Assembly (NCBI GenBank): GCA_047632015.1
Contig: JBLIBC010000141.1
Span: 1-6,996 of the forward strand
Length of the DNA: 6,996 bases
From: JBLIAZ01 sp047632015
GTDB lineage: Bacteria; Bacteroidota; Bacteroidia; Flavobacteriales_C; GCA-002722245
Direction of reading: 5' to 3'
Positions 1 through 6,722 of this stretch are shown here, piece by piece. The first letter of the stretch is position 1. The number at the start of each line of letters is the position of its first letter. The notes under the pieces were generated by a model that worked only from the letters and a program-made list of their open reading frames with translations, searched no databases and was not told the DNA's origin. The translations under genes and the position numbers were made by a program.

Positions 1-1300
1 ACCTCCTCCTCCCCCTGTTCCGGTTGCGGTCACCTCTCCATTTGAGGCTATAACACAAGTAATAACTGATGAAACAGAAGCTCCAGCTACTACTGGACTA
101 ACCACAGGTGCTGTCACGTCAACTTGAGCTGTATCGACACAACCGTCTACATCTTTTACTTCCACAAAATAAGTTCCTTCAGGTAAAGAGTCCACGACTG
201 CTGTCGAAGGAGACACAGGCAGAATACTGTACCAATTAAAAAGATAACCTGGACCAGGATCCCCCCCTGTTCCAGTTGCGGTAACCTCCCCATTTGAAGC
301 TTGTATACAAGTTACTATTGATGAAACAGAAGCACCTGCAGTAACCACCTGAGGTGTCGGAGAGGTGACTGTTACGGAAGCTTGCTGCACACAATCGTTG
401 CTATCTGTAACCTCAACATTATAAGTTCCTGCTGGCAAACTGGTTACTGTATCCCCTGTGGCATTTACCACTGCTCCTGCAGGAATGTCTGTCCAATTAT
501 AAACATATGGTGCAAGACCTCCAGAAGCTGATGCTGATGCGGCTCCATCAGAAACCCCTAAACAAGTTACAGTATCTAATTCTGTTGTTGCAATTACTAT
601 TGGGGGGATAATGGCTGCTGTATGAGTTAAAGTTTGAGGACACCCTTTTGAATCCTCTGTAAATACTTCAAAGGAAGCCCCAGGACAAATATCATTTAGA
701 ATTACTGGAGCTTCTGAAGGTGGATTGATTCCTGAAATAAGAAATCCAGTTACGGGCGGCGGACCATTTCCTCCTACGGCTGTAAAAGTTACATCTTCAG
801 TACAACCCTCAGTTCCACATTTTGGAATGTTCACAGCAAGTGGAGTTATTACAATTGGAGGTAACGTATCAACAACCTCTTTAGTACCACCAGTTGCACA
901 ACCATTGTCATCGGTAACAACGACACTATAAGTGGCAGGAGTGAGCCCTGTAATACTAGGCGTGGTCTGTGTGTTATTCCACAAATACTTTAAGGGAGCT
1001 GCCCCGCCAAAAGGAAATGCTGACACTGATCCATCCGTTCCGCCTGGACAAGTTGGAGGTAATGCCAACAAAGAAACTCCAAAAGTTGGCCCTATATTAA
1101 CAGTTACATCCTTGCGATCATTATCAGATAAATCTGTAACAATTACTAAGTATGCCCCTGCACATAGACCATTGATAACATTTAAATTAATACCATTAGA
1201 ATGAGGAGTTGCTCCCAAAAACCATTCGTAAAAAAAAGGACCGGCCCCACCTACAACGTTCGCTGTAATCGAACCATCACAATCTCCAGCACAAGTCTGA
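1..1300 (-). repeat. Six SprB-type protein repeats (last one cut by the window edge)
   Basis: Within the adhesin, the repeat-marking cysteine recurs at residues 177, 258, 335, 420, 505 and 589, spacings of 81, 77, 85, 85 and 84. Repeats 1, 2, 4, 5 and 6 share a C...(N/D)G(S/E/A)...GG pattern. Where the unit is complete it often continues to Y.W or F.W and ends in (Y/F)xVxVxD...C. Repeat 3 (Cys335) is divergent: it has CGTEGC and lacks the aromatic-x-W segment. The later repeats are the most alike, which suggests that newer copies lie towards the C-terminus. Confidence 0.75.
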
Positions 1301-1821
1301 TCTGCAGGTGTTGCTGTAAGAGAAGTAATTGCTAATGTCTCATCCTTTATTTCTGAAACATCTTTTGAATTACCTTTTAACCCTATAAACTCGAAAGGCT
1401 CAAATCTTTGAGGCTGAATATCGGCATGATCATTTAGGAAATAAGCAGCGCCAATAAAATCATTTGAATGCTTTTCCGTCATGAAAAAATGACGAGAAAC
1501 AACAAAAAAAGCGGAAGAATCAGAATTCAAAACAACACTTACCATTTCTGCATTTAGAGAAAAACTTTTCATTATAGCATTCCCTGAACAATGCACACTT
1601 CCTTCTTTATCAAAAGAATCATCGTTTATCACCACATCATCTTCCAGACCTGGACAAAGCTCTCCGCCAACTCCCCCAGATGTCTTTGACCAGTGATTTA
1701 CGTCACTCCAAGTACCTTCACCACCTACCCAATACATTGTTTCAGCCTTTAACAAGGTTGTTGAACAACAAAACAAAAAAGAGAATAAAATGTAGTATAA
1801 AGTTTTCAAATCAAGTTTCAT
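1..1821 (-). CDS. Large secreted SprB-repeat adhesin, N-terminal 607 residues (C-terminus outside window)
   Basis: The minus-strand frame from ATG at 1821 has no stop codon down to base 1, so the gene runs off the window edge with at least 607 codons. Residues 1-26 look like a signal peptide: basic start, hydrophobic stretch YYILFSFLFCC, then LLKA before ETMYWVGG. Residues 30-50 carry the YWVGG...W.D..HW...SGG motif seen at the N-terminus of many large Bacteroidota surface proteins. Residues about 60-165 form a linker with no family I recognise. From about residue 170 come repeats of the SprB/PKD-like type, with cysteines at 177, 258, 335, 420, 505 and 589, a following GG, often a Y.W motif, and a closing YxVxVTD segment. 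The family is known for cell-surface adhesion and gliding motility. Export by signal peptide and type IX secretion is inferred, since the C-terminal sorting domain would lie outside the window. No Shine-Dalgarno is visible before the ATG. It lies 75 bases downstream of the SET-domain remnant on the same strand. Confidence 0.85.
   Translation of the reverse strand, partial: MKLDLKTLYYILFSFLFCCSTTLLKAETMYWVGGEGTWSDVNHWSKTSGGVGGELCPGLEDDVVINDDSFDKEGSVHCSGNAIMKSFSLNAEMVSVVLNSDSSAFFVVSRHFFMTEKHSNDFIGAAYFLNDHADIQPQRFEPFEFIGLKGNSKDVSEIKDETLAITSLTATPADQTCAGDCDGSITANVVGGAGPFFYEWFLGATPHSNGINLNVINGLCAGAYLVIVTDLSDNDRKDVTVNIGPTFGVSLLALPPTCPGGTDGSVSAFPFGGAAPLKYLWNNTQTTPSITGLTPATYSVVVTDDNGCATGGTKEVVDTLPPIVITPLAVNIPKCGTEGCTEDVTFTAVGGNGPPPVTGFLISGINPPSEAPVILNDICPGASFEVFTEDSKGCPQTLTHTAAIIPPIVIATTELDTVTCLGVSDGAASASASGGLAPYVYNWTDIPAGAVVNATGDTVTSLPAGTYNVEVTDSNDCVQQASVTVTSPTPQVVTAGASVSSIVTCIQASNGEVTATGTGGDPGPGYLFNWYSILPVSPSTAVVDSLPEGTYFVEVKDVDGCVDTAQVDVTAPVVSPVVAGASVSSVITCVIASNGEVTATGTGGGGG
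11..336 (-). repeat. Closest repeat pair, offset 252 bases
   Basis: Bases 11-84 and 263-336 align without gaps at an offset of 252 bases (84 codons), with 61 of 74 positions identical by hand count. Both encode the segment around SNGEVTATGTGG, which is identical in the two protein copies. This is the most recent-looking duplication visible in the adhesin, and more copies may continue outside the window. Confidence 0.8.
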
Positions 1822-1870
1822 ATTAGCTGTAACAACCGTGAGGGTAATTATGTTACGTTAAAGCTTTGTT

Positions 1871-1878
1871 TAAAGTTA
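1871..1878 (-). promoter_or_regulatory. Weak candidate -7 box for the adhesin gene
   Basis: The minus-strand octamer TAACTTTA matches the Bacteroidota -7 consensus TAnnTTTG except at its last base. It ends 49 bases before the adhesin ATG at 1821. I see no convincing -33 element at the expected distance, so the call is weak. The 75-base spacer 1822-1896 shows nothing else I can support. Confidence 0.2.
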
Positions 1879-1896
1879 CCTTTTTAACATATTAGT

Positions 1897-2264
1897 TTAC
1901 GTTTTCCGCACCGCAAGGAAACTCTTTCCTTTCATCTTTTGACCACAATCCCGACAAACAAAAGGATTACTAAGCAGTTTCTCGGAGTCGTTGTAGTTAA
2001 AAGTTACCTCTTCCCCTTTGTCAATCTCACGTATAGCTACGAATGTATTATTTTTAAACTGATATTTGCATCACATTTGTGATTAATGAACATAATAGGT
2101 TCTTTAACATCAATATGTTCATTAATTCCAACCTGAAGAGATGTTCGGGAAGGCTTGGATATTATTTTATCTTCATTTTTTTGCAATCAGCTCATCTTCT
2201 TGGAACTTCTTTTTTTGTTTGCAAACAAGCCTTTCATTCCGCTAATTTATTTTACTTCAACCAT
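1897..2264 (-). pseudogene. Decayed SET-domain protein (lysine methyltransferase-like remnant)
   Basis: Joining two minus-strand frames gives about 120 residues that read as one small SET-domain protein. Frame A runs from ATG at 2264: MVEVK, a TAA stop at 2249-2247, then ISGMKGLFANKK. The next stretch, KKFQEDELIAKK, is in frame B (about 2214-2176). Frame A resumes with NEDKIISKPSRTSLQVG and INEHIDVKEPIMF, then INHKCDAN. The end is again in frame B: CKYQFKNNTFVAIREI, DKGEEVTFNYN, PFVCRDCGQK, stopping at TAA 1899-1897. INHKCDAN matches the SET motif NHSCxPN, GEEVTFNYN matches GEELTFxYN, and PFVCRDC resembles a post-SET cysteine segment. Two of the frame changes fall in 7-A runs (2216-2210 and 2182-2176) and have opposite sign. 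The third, near 2072-2060, fits loss of about 7 bases. SET enzymes use S-adenosylmethionine to methylate lysines; a product is unlikely here. Homopolymer sequencing errors could explain two lesions but not all. The opposite-strand frame at 2079-2297 is its shadow. Confidence 0.72.
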
Positions 2265-2281
2265 AATATTTTTCGTATAAC

Positions 2282-2303
2282 TTCGTGTTTTACATGACAC
2301 GAA
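2282..2303. repeat. Inverted repeat upstream of dxs, possible operator
   Basis: TTCGTGT (2282-2288) and ACACGAA (2297-2303) are perfect 7-base inverted repeats separated by 8 bases. It overlaps the place where a -33 element would be expected for the candidate dxs promoter at 2317-2324, so a repressor site is possible. It also lies just upstream of the SET remnant, on the other strand, and could have served that gene. No T-run follows it, so it does not look like an intrinsic terminator. Confidence 0.4.
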
Positions 2304-2316
2304 CAAGTTAATTTAC

Positions 2317-2324
2317 TACTTTTG
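2317..2324 (+). promoter_or_regulatory. Candidate Bacteroidota -7 box for dxs
   Basis: TACTTTTG is an exact match to the Bacteroidota -7 consensus TAnnTTTG and ends 7 bases before the dxs ATG. Transcription would then begin at about 2328-2332, giving a leaderless or nearly leaderless mRNA. No clear TTG at -33 is visible. The match is short and could occur by chance in AT-rich DNA. Confidence 0.35.
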
Positions 2325-2331
2325 ACCTCAC

Positions 2332-4266
2332 ATGAAGGGCAAACAAGGAAAACTTCTTAAAAATATTGAATATCCTCGTGATTTAAAAAAATTAAATTAC
2401 AAGCAATTGCCTGCTGTTTGCAAGGAATTGAGGGATTTTATTATTGATGTAGTATCGCAAAAAGGTGGTCACTTTGGCGCAAGCTTAGGAGTTACTGAAC
2501 TTACCGTCGCACTTCATTATGTTTTTGACACCCCAAAAGACCAATTAGTTTGGGACGTTGGTCATCAAGCCTACGGTCACAAAATTTTAACTGGCAGAAA
2601 AGATAATTTTCACACCCAAAGAGTATACAAAGGACTTAGTGGGTTTCCAAAACGAGACGAAAGTGAATACGATACTTTTGGCGTGGGACATTCATCCACT
2701 TCTATTTCTAGCGCACTTGGAATGGCCATTGCCAGCAAATACAAAAAAGACGATCAAAAACAACATATTGCAGTAATAGGTGATGGTTCAATGACAGCAG
2801 GAATGGCTTTTGAAGCAATGAATCATGCTGGAGTTTCCAACAGTAATTTACTGGTTGTCCTAAACGACAACTGCATGGCAATTGATCCAAATGTTGGAGC
2901 TTTAAAGGAATATTTAACCGACATCACTACTTCCTCCGCTTATAATAAATTCAAGGGAGAAATTTGGAATTTATTGGGTAAAGTGAGCAAGTTTGGACCT
3001 AACGCTCAAGCTATAGCATCAAAAATTGAAAGTGCTGTAAAAAATGCAGTACTTGAAAATTCCAATTTGTTTGAAAGTTTAAACTTCAGGTATTTTGGTC
3101 CTGTAGACGGCCATGATGTGGAGCACTTAGTGAAAGTTCTTGAAGATTTAAAAGACATTCCTGGACCAAAGATTTTACATTGCTTAACCAAGAAAGGAAA
3201 AGGTTTTAAGCCAGCTGAACTAGGTAATCAAACACAGTGGCATGCTCCAGGATTATTTAACAAAGACACTGGGGAAATCATTAAATTGACTCCTAAAAGT
3301 CCGCAACCACCAAAATATCAAGATGTATTTGGCCACACCATTGTGGAATTGGCTGAAAAAAACGAAAAAATAATGGGAGTTACTCCCGCGATGCCTTCTG
3401 GCTGTTCCTTAAACATCATGCTAGAAGCGATGCCAGACAGGGCTTTTGATGTAGGAATTGCAGAACAACACGCTGTTACATTTTCAGCAGGATTAGCCAC
3501 GCAAGGAATGGTTCCTTTTTGCAACATATACTCCTCGTTCATGCAAAGAGCTTATGATCAAGTAATTCATGATGTAGCCTTGCAAAATTTGAATGTGGTA
3601 TTTTGTTTAGATCGAGCTGGAATTGCAGGAGCTGATGGAGCAACTCATCATGGAGCATATGATATTTCATACATGCGTTGCATTCCAAATTTGACCATTT
3701 CTGCTCCAATGAATGAGGAAGAACTTAGAAACCTCATGTACACTTCACAGTTGGAAAACAAGGGTCCTTTTGTAATTAGATATCCTCGTGGTAAAGGTGT
3801 CATGGTAAAATGGAAGACATCTTTTAAAGAAATAAGCATTGGTACTGGTAAAAAAATAAAAAGCGGTGATGATATTGCCGTTCTAAGTATAGGTCACGTT
3901 GGTAACTATGCTATTGACGCTTGCGAACAAGTTAAAGAGAAAGGAATTGACGTTGCTCACTACGACATGAGGTTTGTTAAACCAATTGACGAAGTGATAC
4001 TTCACGAAGTATTTACCAAATTTGATAAAATCATCACCCTTGAAGACGGTAGTTTGATGGGAGGAATGGGAAGTGCAGTCACCGAATTCATGGTTGACAA
4101 CGGTTATTCTTCACAAATTACTCGTTTAGGAATTCCAGATCGATTCATTGAGCACGGAACTCAGGAAGAGCTTCACTCGGAATGTTTGTATGACACCAAA
4201 AACATTGTTGCCACAATCTTGAAATTGTGTCCAAAAGAGAAGAGCAAAAGTTTGAATGTAAGTTAG
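2332..4266 (+). CDS. dxs: 1-deoxy-D-xylulose-5-phosphate synthase
   Basis: DXS is a cytosolic enzyme that condenses pyruvate and glyceraldehyde 3-phosphate, using thiamine diphosphate, to give 1-deoxy-D-xylulose 5-phosphate. This is the first step of the MEP isoprenoid pathway and also feeds thiamine and pyridoxal synthesis. The 644 residues match the full family length. The thiamine-binding N-terminal domain shows GGHFGASLG with His47, DVGHQAYGHKILTGR (75-89), GVGHSSTSIS (117-126), and the GDG (150-152) to NDN (178-180) cofactor and metal motif. The pyrimidine domain shows GIAEQH with the catalytic-type Glu378, FMQRAYDQVIHD (403-414), DRAGIAGADGATHHG (427-441) and RYPRG (483-487). The C-terminal transketolase-like domain ends near EDGSLMGGMGSAV (571-583). 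The ATG at 2332 puts the usual short lead before the LKKLNYKQLP helix. No Shine-Dalgarno is visible. It stops 8 bases from the stop of the convergent adenylation gene. Confidence 0.97.
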   Translation: MKGKQGKLLKNIEYPRDLKKLNYKQLPAVCKELRDFIIDVVSQKGGHFGASLGVTELTVALHYVFDTPKDQLVWDVGHQAYGHKILTGRKDNFHTQRVYKGLSGFPKRDESEYDTFGVGHSSTSISSALGMAIASKYKKDDQKQHIAVIGDGSMTAGMAFEAMNHAGVSNSNLLVVLNDNCMAIDPNVGALKEYLTDITTSSAYNKFKGEIWNLLGKVSKFGPNAQAIASKIESAVKNAVLENSNLFESLNFRYFGPVDGHDVEHLVKVLEDLKDIPGPKILHCLTKKGKGFKPAELGNQTQWHAPGLFNKDTGEIIKLTPKSPQPPKYQDVFGHTIVELAEKNEKIMGVTPAMPSGCSLNIMLEAMPDRAFDVGIAEQHAVTFSAGLATQGMVPFCNIYSSFMQRAYDQVIHDVALQNLNVVFCLDRAGIAGADGATHHGAYDISYMRCIPNLTISAPMNEEELRNLMYTSQLENKGPFVIRYPRGKGVMVKWKTSFKEISIGTGKKIKSGDDIAVLSIGHVGNYAIDACEQVKEKGIDVAHYDMRFVKPIDEVILHEVFTKFDKIITLEDGSLMGGMGSAVTEFMVDNGYSSQITRLGIPDRFIEHGTQEELHSECLYDTKNIVATILKLCPKEKSKSLNVS

Positions 4267-4274
4267 AACTCCCC

Positions 4275-5678
4275 TTAAATCTCTCCTTGTACCCAATTTA
4301 TCAGACCCTTAACATCCAATTTCCCATTAGAATTTAAAGGAAGTTTTTGCTTAATTAGTATTTCTGTAGGCACACTGTATTCTGGCAGATATGTTCCCAA
4401 ATAACTTATCACACCTGGCATCATTAAGTCTGATTCAGACTCGACTACTGTAACCAATTGATCTGATTTTTTTAAGTGGGTAACTACTATGGTTTTTGAT
4501 TGACAACCAAACTCTTTAAAAACCAAAGCATCAATGGCAGCTAATTCCACACGAAATCCATTGATTTGAACTTGCTCGTCTTTTCGCCCTTGAAAAATCA
4601 GTTTTCCATTTACATCAAACTTGGCCAAGTCGCCGGTCTGGTAATAATTCAGATGATCAATTTCCGTTTGACCAAAATAACCTTTGAACACTTGAGTTCC
4701 CTTAAAACATATTTCACCATCATCTATTACCAACTTCATGTTTTCAAATGGTTGACCTAAAGGCAAGGGAACATTCGATTCAAAATAAGCTGAATCCAAC
4801 TCATTCAATAATTCCGTTGTGCAAACTACAGTAGTCTCCGTTGGCCCGTAGCAATTGTATACCTGTGCTCCACTTGCTGATTTCATCCAAGCTTTAGCCC
4901 AACTTCCATGCAACGCCTCTCCACTAAAAAAGCAATACCTTAAACTACTCATTGAAATTTCATTTAAACGAGGCATGGCATATTTTGCCACAGAAGGCAC
5001 ATTGCTACAAACAGTGATGTTATCTTTTATAATACTCGAAATAATGGTCATAAATCGCACCCCTTTATCTTGTGGAACAACTACAGTCGCTCCAAGCATT
5101 AACGGAATAGCAAAACAAAACACAGAGACATCAAAGCTCAAGTCGTAACTTTGCAAAAACCGATCATTCGCACTAAACTCATACTGGTCTTTATTTAAGT
5201 AATGCGAAGTAAGAGCGTTTAAGTTACCGTGAGTCACTAATGCCGATTTTGGATTTCCCGTGCTTCCAGAAGTGTGAATTACATAAGCAATTTCACTACT
5301 GACAGTACTGTTTAGGCCGTCATTTGACGCCTCCAAATTTGATTCGCGAACGACTTCATTTGATAATATCGTTTTGATTCCTAGGTCAACCACCATTTGA
5401 TCAACCATCTTTTGTGGGCAGGCTGAATTCAATGGCACATATGCGGCGCCAAACATCCAAACACCTATGATGTTGGCGTAATTTTGAATACTTTGCTTTG
5501 TTTCAATTCCAATAAAAACTTCCCCATCCGCATGTAACCTTAAGTACTTACACACTTTTAAACTCTGGTTATACAGCTCCTCATAAGTCGCCTTGTCCTT
5601 CGCAAATTCAACAGCAATGGCAAGTGGCTGATTTGCAACTTGCCCCAGGAAACTTGATAAAAAATTAGACTTTGACAT
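4275..5678 (-). CDS. Stand-alone amino-acid adenylation enzyme (AMP-binding, DltA/NRPS A-domain-like)
   Basis: This 467-residue member of the ANL adenylating superfamily has the core motifs of nonribosomal peptide A domains. They are A3 TSGSTGNPK (136-144), A4 FDVSVF (182-187), A5 NCYGPTETT (275-283), A7 YQTGDL (346-351), A8 GRKDEQVQINGFRVEL (364-379) and A10 LPLNSNGKLD (446-455) with catalytic-type Lys453. Asp183 sits where A domains and DltA bind the substrate amino group, so an amino acid substrate is likely. Expected chemistry is ATP-dependent formation of an aminoacyl-AMP, then transfer to a carrier-protein thiol. No condensation, carrier or thioesterase domain is fused, and no carrier gene is in the window, so the partner must be elsewhere. 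Anchoring on GrsA motifs by eye gives a tentative specificity code D-V-F-S-F-S-C-V-V-K, whose substrate I cannot name. DltA itself is possible, but the SGE motif (252-254) differs from the CGE I recall in DltA. The start at 5678 gives a normal N-terminus for the family. Confidence 0.85.
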   Translation of the reverse strand: MSKSNFLSSFLGQVANQPLAIAVEFAKDKATYEELYNQSLKVCKYLRLHADGEVFIGIETKQSIQNYANIIGVWMFGAAYVPLNSACPQKMVDQMVVDLGIKTILSNEVVRESNLEASNDGLNSTVSSEIAYVIHTSGSTGNPKSALVTHGNLNALTSHYLNKDQYEFSANDRFLQSYDLSFDVSVFCFAIPLMLGATVVVPQDKGVRFMTIISSIIKDNITVCSNVPSVAKYAMPRLNEISMSSLRYCFFSGEALHGSWAKAWMKSASGAQVYNCYGPTETTVVCTTELLNELDSAYFESNVPLPLGQPFENMKLVIDDGEICFKGTQVFKGYFGQTEIDHLNYYQTGDLAKFDVNGKLIFQGRKDEQVQINGFRVELAAIDALVFKEFGCQSKTIVVTHLKKSDQLVTVVESESDLMMPGVISYLGTYLPEYSVPTEILIKQKLPLNSNGKLDVKGLINWVQGEI

Positions 5679-5717
5679 GGGCTAAACAGATTCAATTCAT
5701 TTACATTTTAAAGTTAC

Positions 5718-5746
5718 TTGGTTTAAAGCTTAGTTCAGTATATTTA
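5718..5746 (+). promoter_or_regulatory. Candidate promoter for the methyltransferase gene
   Basis: TTG at 5718-5720 and TATATTTA at 5739-5746 are separated by 18 bases, close to the Bacteroidota -33/-7 layout. The -7 box differs from TAnnTTTG only at its last base. It ends 27 bases before the ATG at 5774. It lies in the 95-base spacer shared with the divergent adenylation gene. Confidence 0.35.
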
Positions 5747-5750
5747 CCCC

Positions 5751-5758
5751 CAAAAATA
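5751..5758 (-). promoter_or_regulatory. Candidate -7 box for the adenylation gene
   Basis: Read on the minus strand this is TATTTTTG, an exact TAnnTTTG match, 72 bases upstream of the adenylation gene's ATG at 5678. No good -33 TTG is placed correctly. It sits a few bases from the opposing candidate -7 box, so the two promoters would overlap and could compete. Confidence 0.3.
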
Positions 5759-5773
5759 TTCAGAACCAACTAC

Positions 5774-6658
5774 ATGAGTAACGTATTTCATAAAAATTGT
5801 CCTGTTTGCAGTAGTGAAAATATTCAACCATTTTTTGAAGGAAAAGATTATTCTCACACAGGAGAATCCTTTGATGTTGTAAAATGCGCAGGCTGTGACT
5901 TTACCTTTACCCAAAACATTCCTGACCTCGAAAACATAGGCCCTTACTATGAAAGTGAAAAATACGTTTCTCATTCAGACACACAAAAGGGCTTGTTTTT
6001 CAAGGTGTACCATACCGTAAGGAGCTACATGTTGGGTCAAAAAAGGAAAATGGTAACCAACGCAGCTCCTAAAGGAAAACTACTTGATATTGGTTGTGGA
6101 ACAGGATATTTTTTAAACGAAATGAATAACCACGGCTGGGACTGCCAAGGCATTGAACAGGATGAGAAAGCAAGAAAATACGGAGCGGAAAAATTCAACT
6201 TAACAGTAAATAAACCAGCTCATTTAAACAGCTTACCTGACAGTTCATATAACTCAATTACCATGTGGCACGTGTTAGAGCATGTTCATGATTTAGACGG
6301 CTATTTGACCAAAATAAAAGCCGCATTAAAGCCTAATGGTTCGCTAGTCGTTGCAGTACCTAATTACGATTCGCACGATGCTAAACGTTACGGAAAACAT
6401 TGGGCAGCATGGGATTTACCAATTCACTTGTGGCATTTCACTCCTGCCACCATGAGTAAATTAATGGAAAAACATCAATTAAAAATTGTGAAACATCACC
6501 GACTACCATTTGACTCATTTTACGTGTCTCTTTTAAGCGAAAAATACAAAGGAGGAAATGCCATCATGGGGTTCATCACAGGAAAAATCTCCTTTCTTAA
6601 GTCACTGTTGAATGTAAAAAAATGCAGTTCAGTGGTTTACATTATCAAAAAAGCTTAG
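5774..6658 (+). CDS. Class I SAM-dependent methyltransferase with N-terminal zinc-ribbon-like segment
   Basis: The 294-residue protein starts at ATG 5774. An upstream extension to a TTG at 5672 would overlap the divergent gene and add an unlikely leader, so I rejected it. Residues 9-41 hold CPVC and CAGC pairs (Cys9, Cys12, Cys38, Cys41), a zinc-ribbon-like layout common at the N-terminus of this methyltransferase group. The Rossmann SAM-binding core begins with LLDIGCGTGYFL (103-114), followed by GIEQD (126-130) as the acidic motif II region, MWHVLEHVHD (164-173), LKPNGSLVVAVPN (185-197) and WDLPIHLWHFTP (213-224). This is the Methyltransf_23-type pattern. Such enzymes act on small molecules, sugars or lipids, and the substrate cannot be read from sequence. 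Neighbours are a divergent adenylation gene 95 bases away and a SulP gene 64 bases downstream on the same strand. No Shine-Dalgarno is visible. Confidence 0.88.
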   Translation: MSNVFHKNCPVCSSENIQPFFEGKDYSHTGESFDVVKCAGCDFTFTQNIPDLENIGPYYESEKYVSHSDTQKGLFFKVYHTVRSYMLGQKRKMVTNAAPKGKLLDIGCGTGYFLNEMNNHGWDCQGIEQDEKARKYGAEKFNLTVNKPAHLNSLPDSSYNSITMWHVLEHVHDLDGYLTKIKAALKPNGSLVVAVPNYDSHDAKRYGKHWAAWDLPIHLWHFTPATMSKLMEKHQLKIVKHHRLPFDSFYVSLLSEKYKGGNAIMGFITGKISFLKSLLNVKKCSSVVYIIKKA

Positions 6659-6677
6659 CTCCCTCCTTTTATTTAAC

Positions 6678-6685
6678 TATTTTTG
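6678..6685 (+). promoter_or_regulatory. Candidate -7 box for the SulP gene
   Basis: TATTTTTG is an exact match to TAnnTTTG, 37 bases before the SulP ATG at 6723 and 19 bases after the methyltransferase stop. It suggests the transporter has its own promoter rather than depending on readthrough. I see no clear -33 TTG. Confidence 0.38.
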
Positions 6686-6722
6686 CACCCGCAAATTAAT
6701 AGAAAGCTAGCTAACCGTCTGT

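Noticed and set aside
1..336. CRISPR-like or DNA-level tandem array
   Set aside because: The 252-base periodicity follows an 84-codon protein repeat, with substitutions scattered as expected for coding sequence and no short conserved direct repeat with variable spacers.
725..1204. Plus-strand open frames at 725-931 and 932-1204
   Set aside because: They lie antisense to the adhesin, whose minus-strand frame is continuous and carries clear SprB-type repeats. Their translations are low-complexity shadows rich in T, V and P.
2079..2297. 72-codon plus-strand open frame before dxs
   Set aside because: It is antisense to the SET-domain remnant, has no recognisable domain, and its phenylalanine- and asparagine-rich content fits the complement of A-rich DNA.
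2282..2303. Inverted repeat as an intrinsic terminator
   Set aside because: The stem is only 7 bases, the loop is 8 bases, no T-run follows on either strand, and no gene ends immediately upstream of it.
4566..5148. Plus-strand open frames at 4566-4760 and 4855-5148
   Set aside because: They are antisense to the adenylation enzyme, which has all its core motifs in frame, and they show no independent domain.
5672..5773. N-terminal extension of the methyltransferase starting at TTG 5672
   Set aside because: It overlaps the start of the divergent adenylation gene and crosses the likely promoter region, and the zinc-ribbon-like domain begins right after the ATG at 5774.
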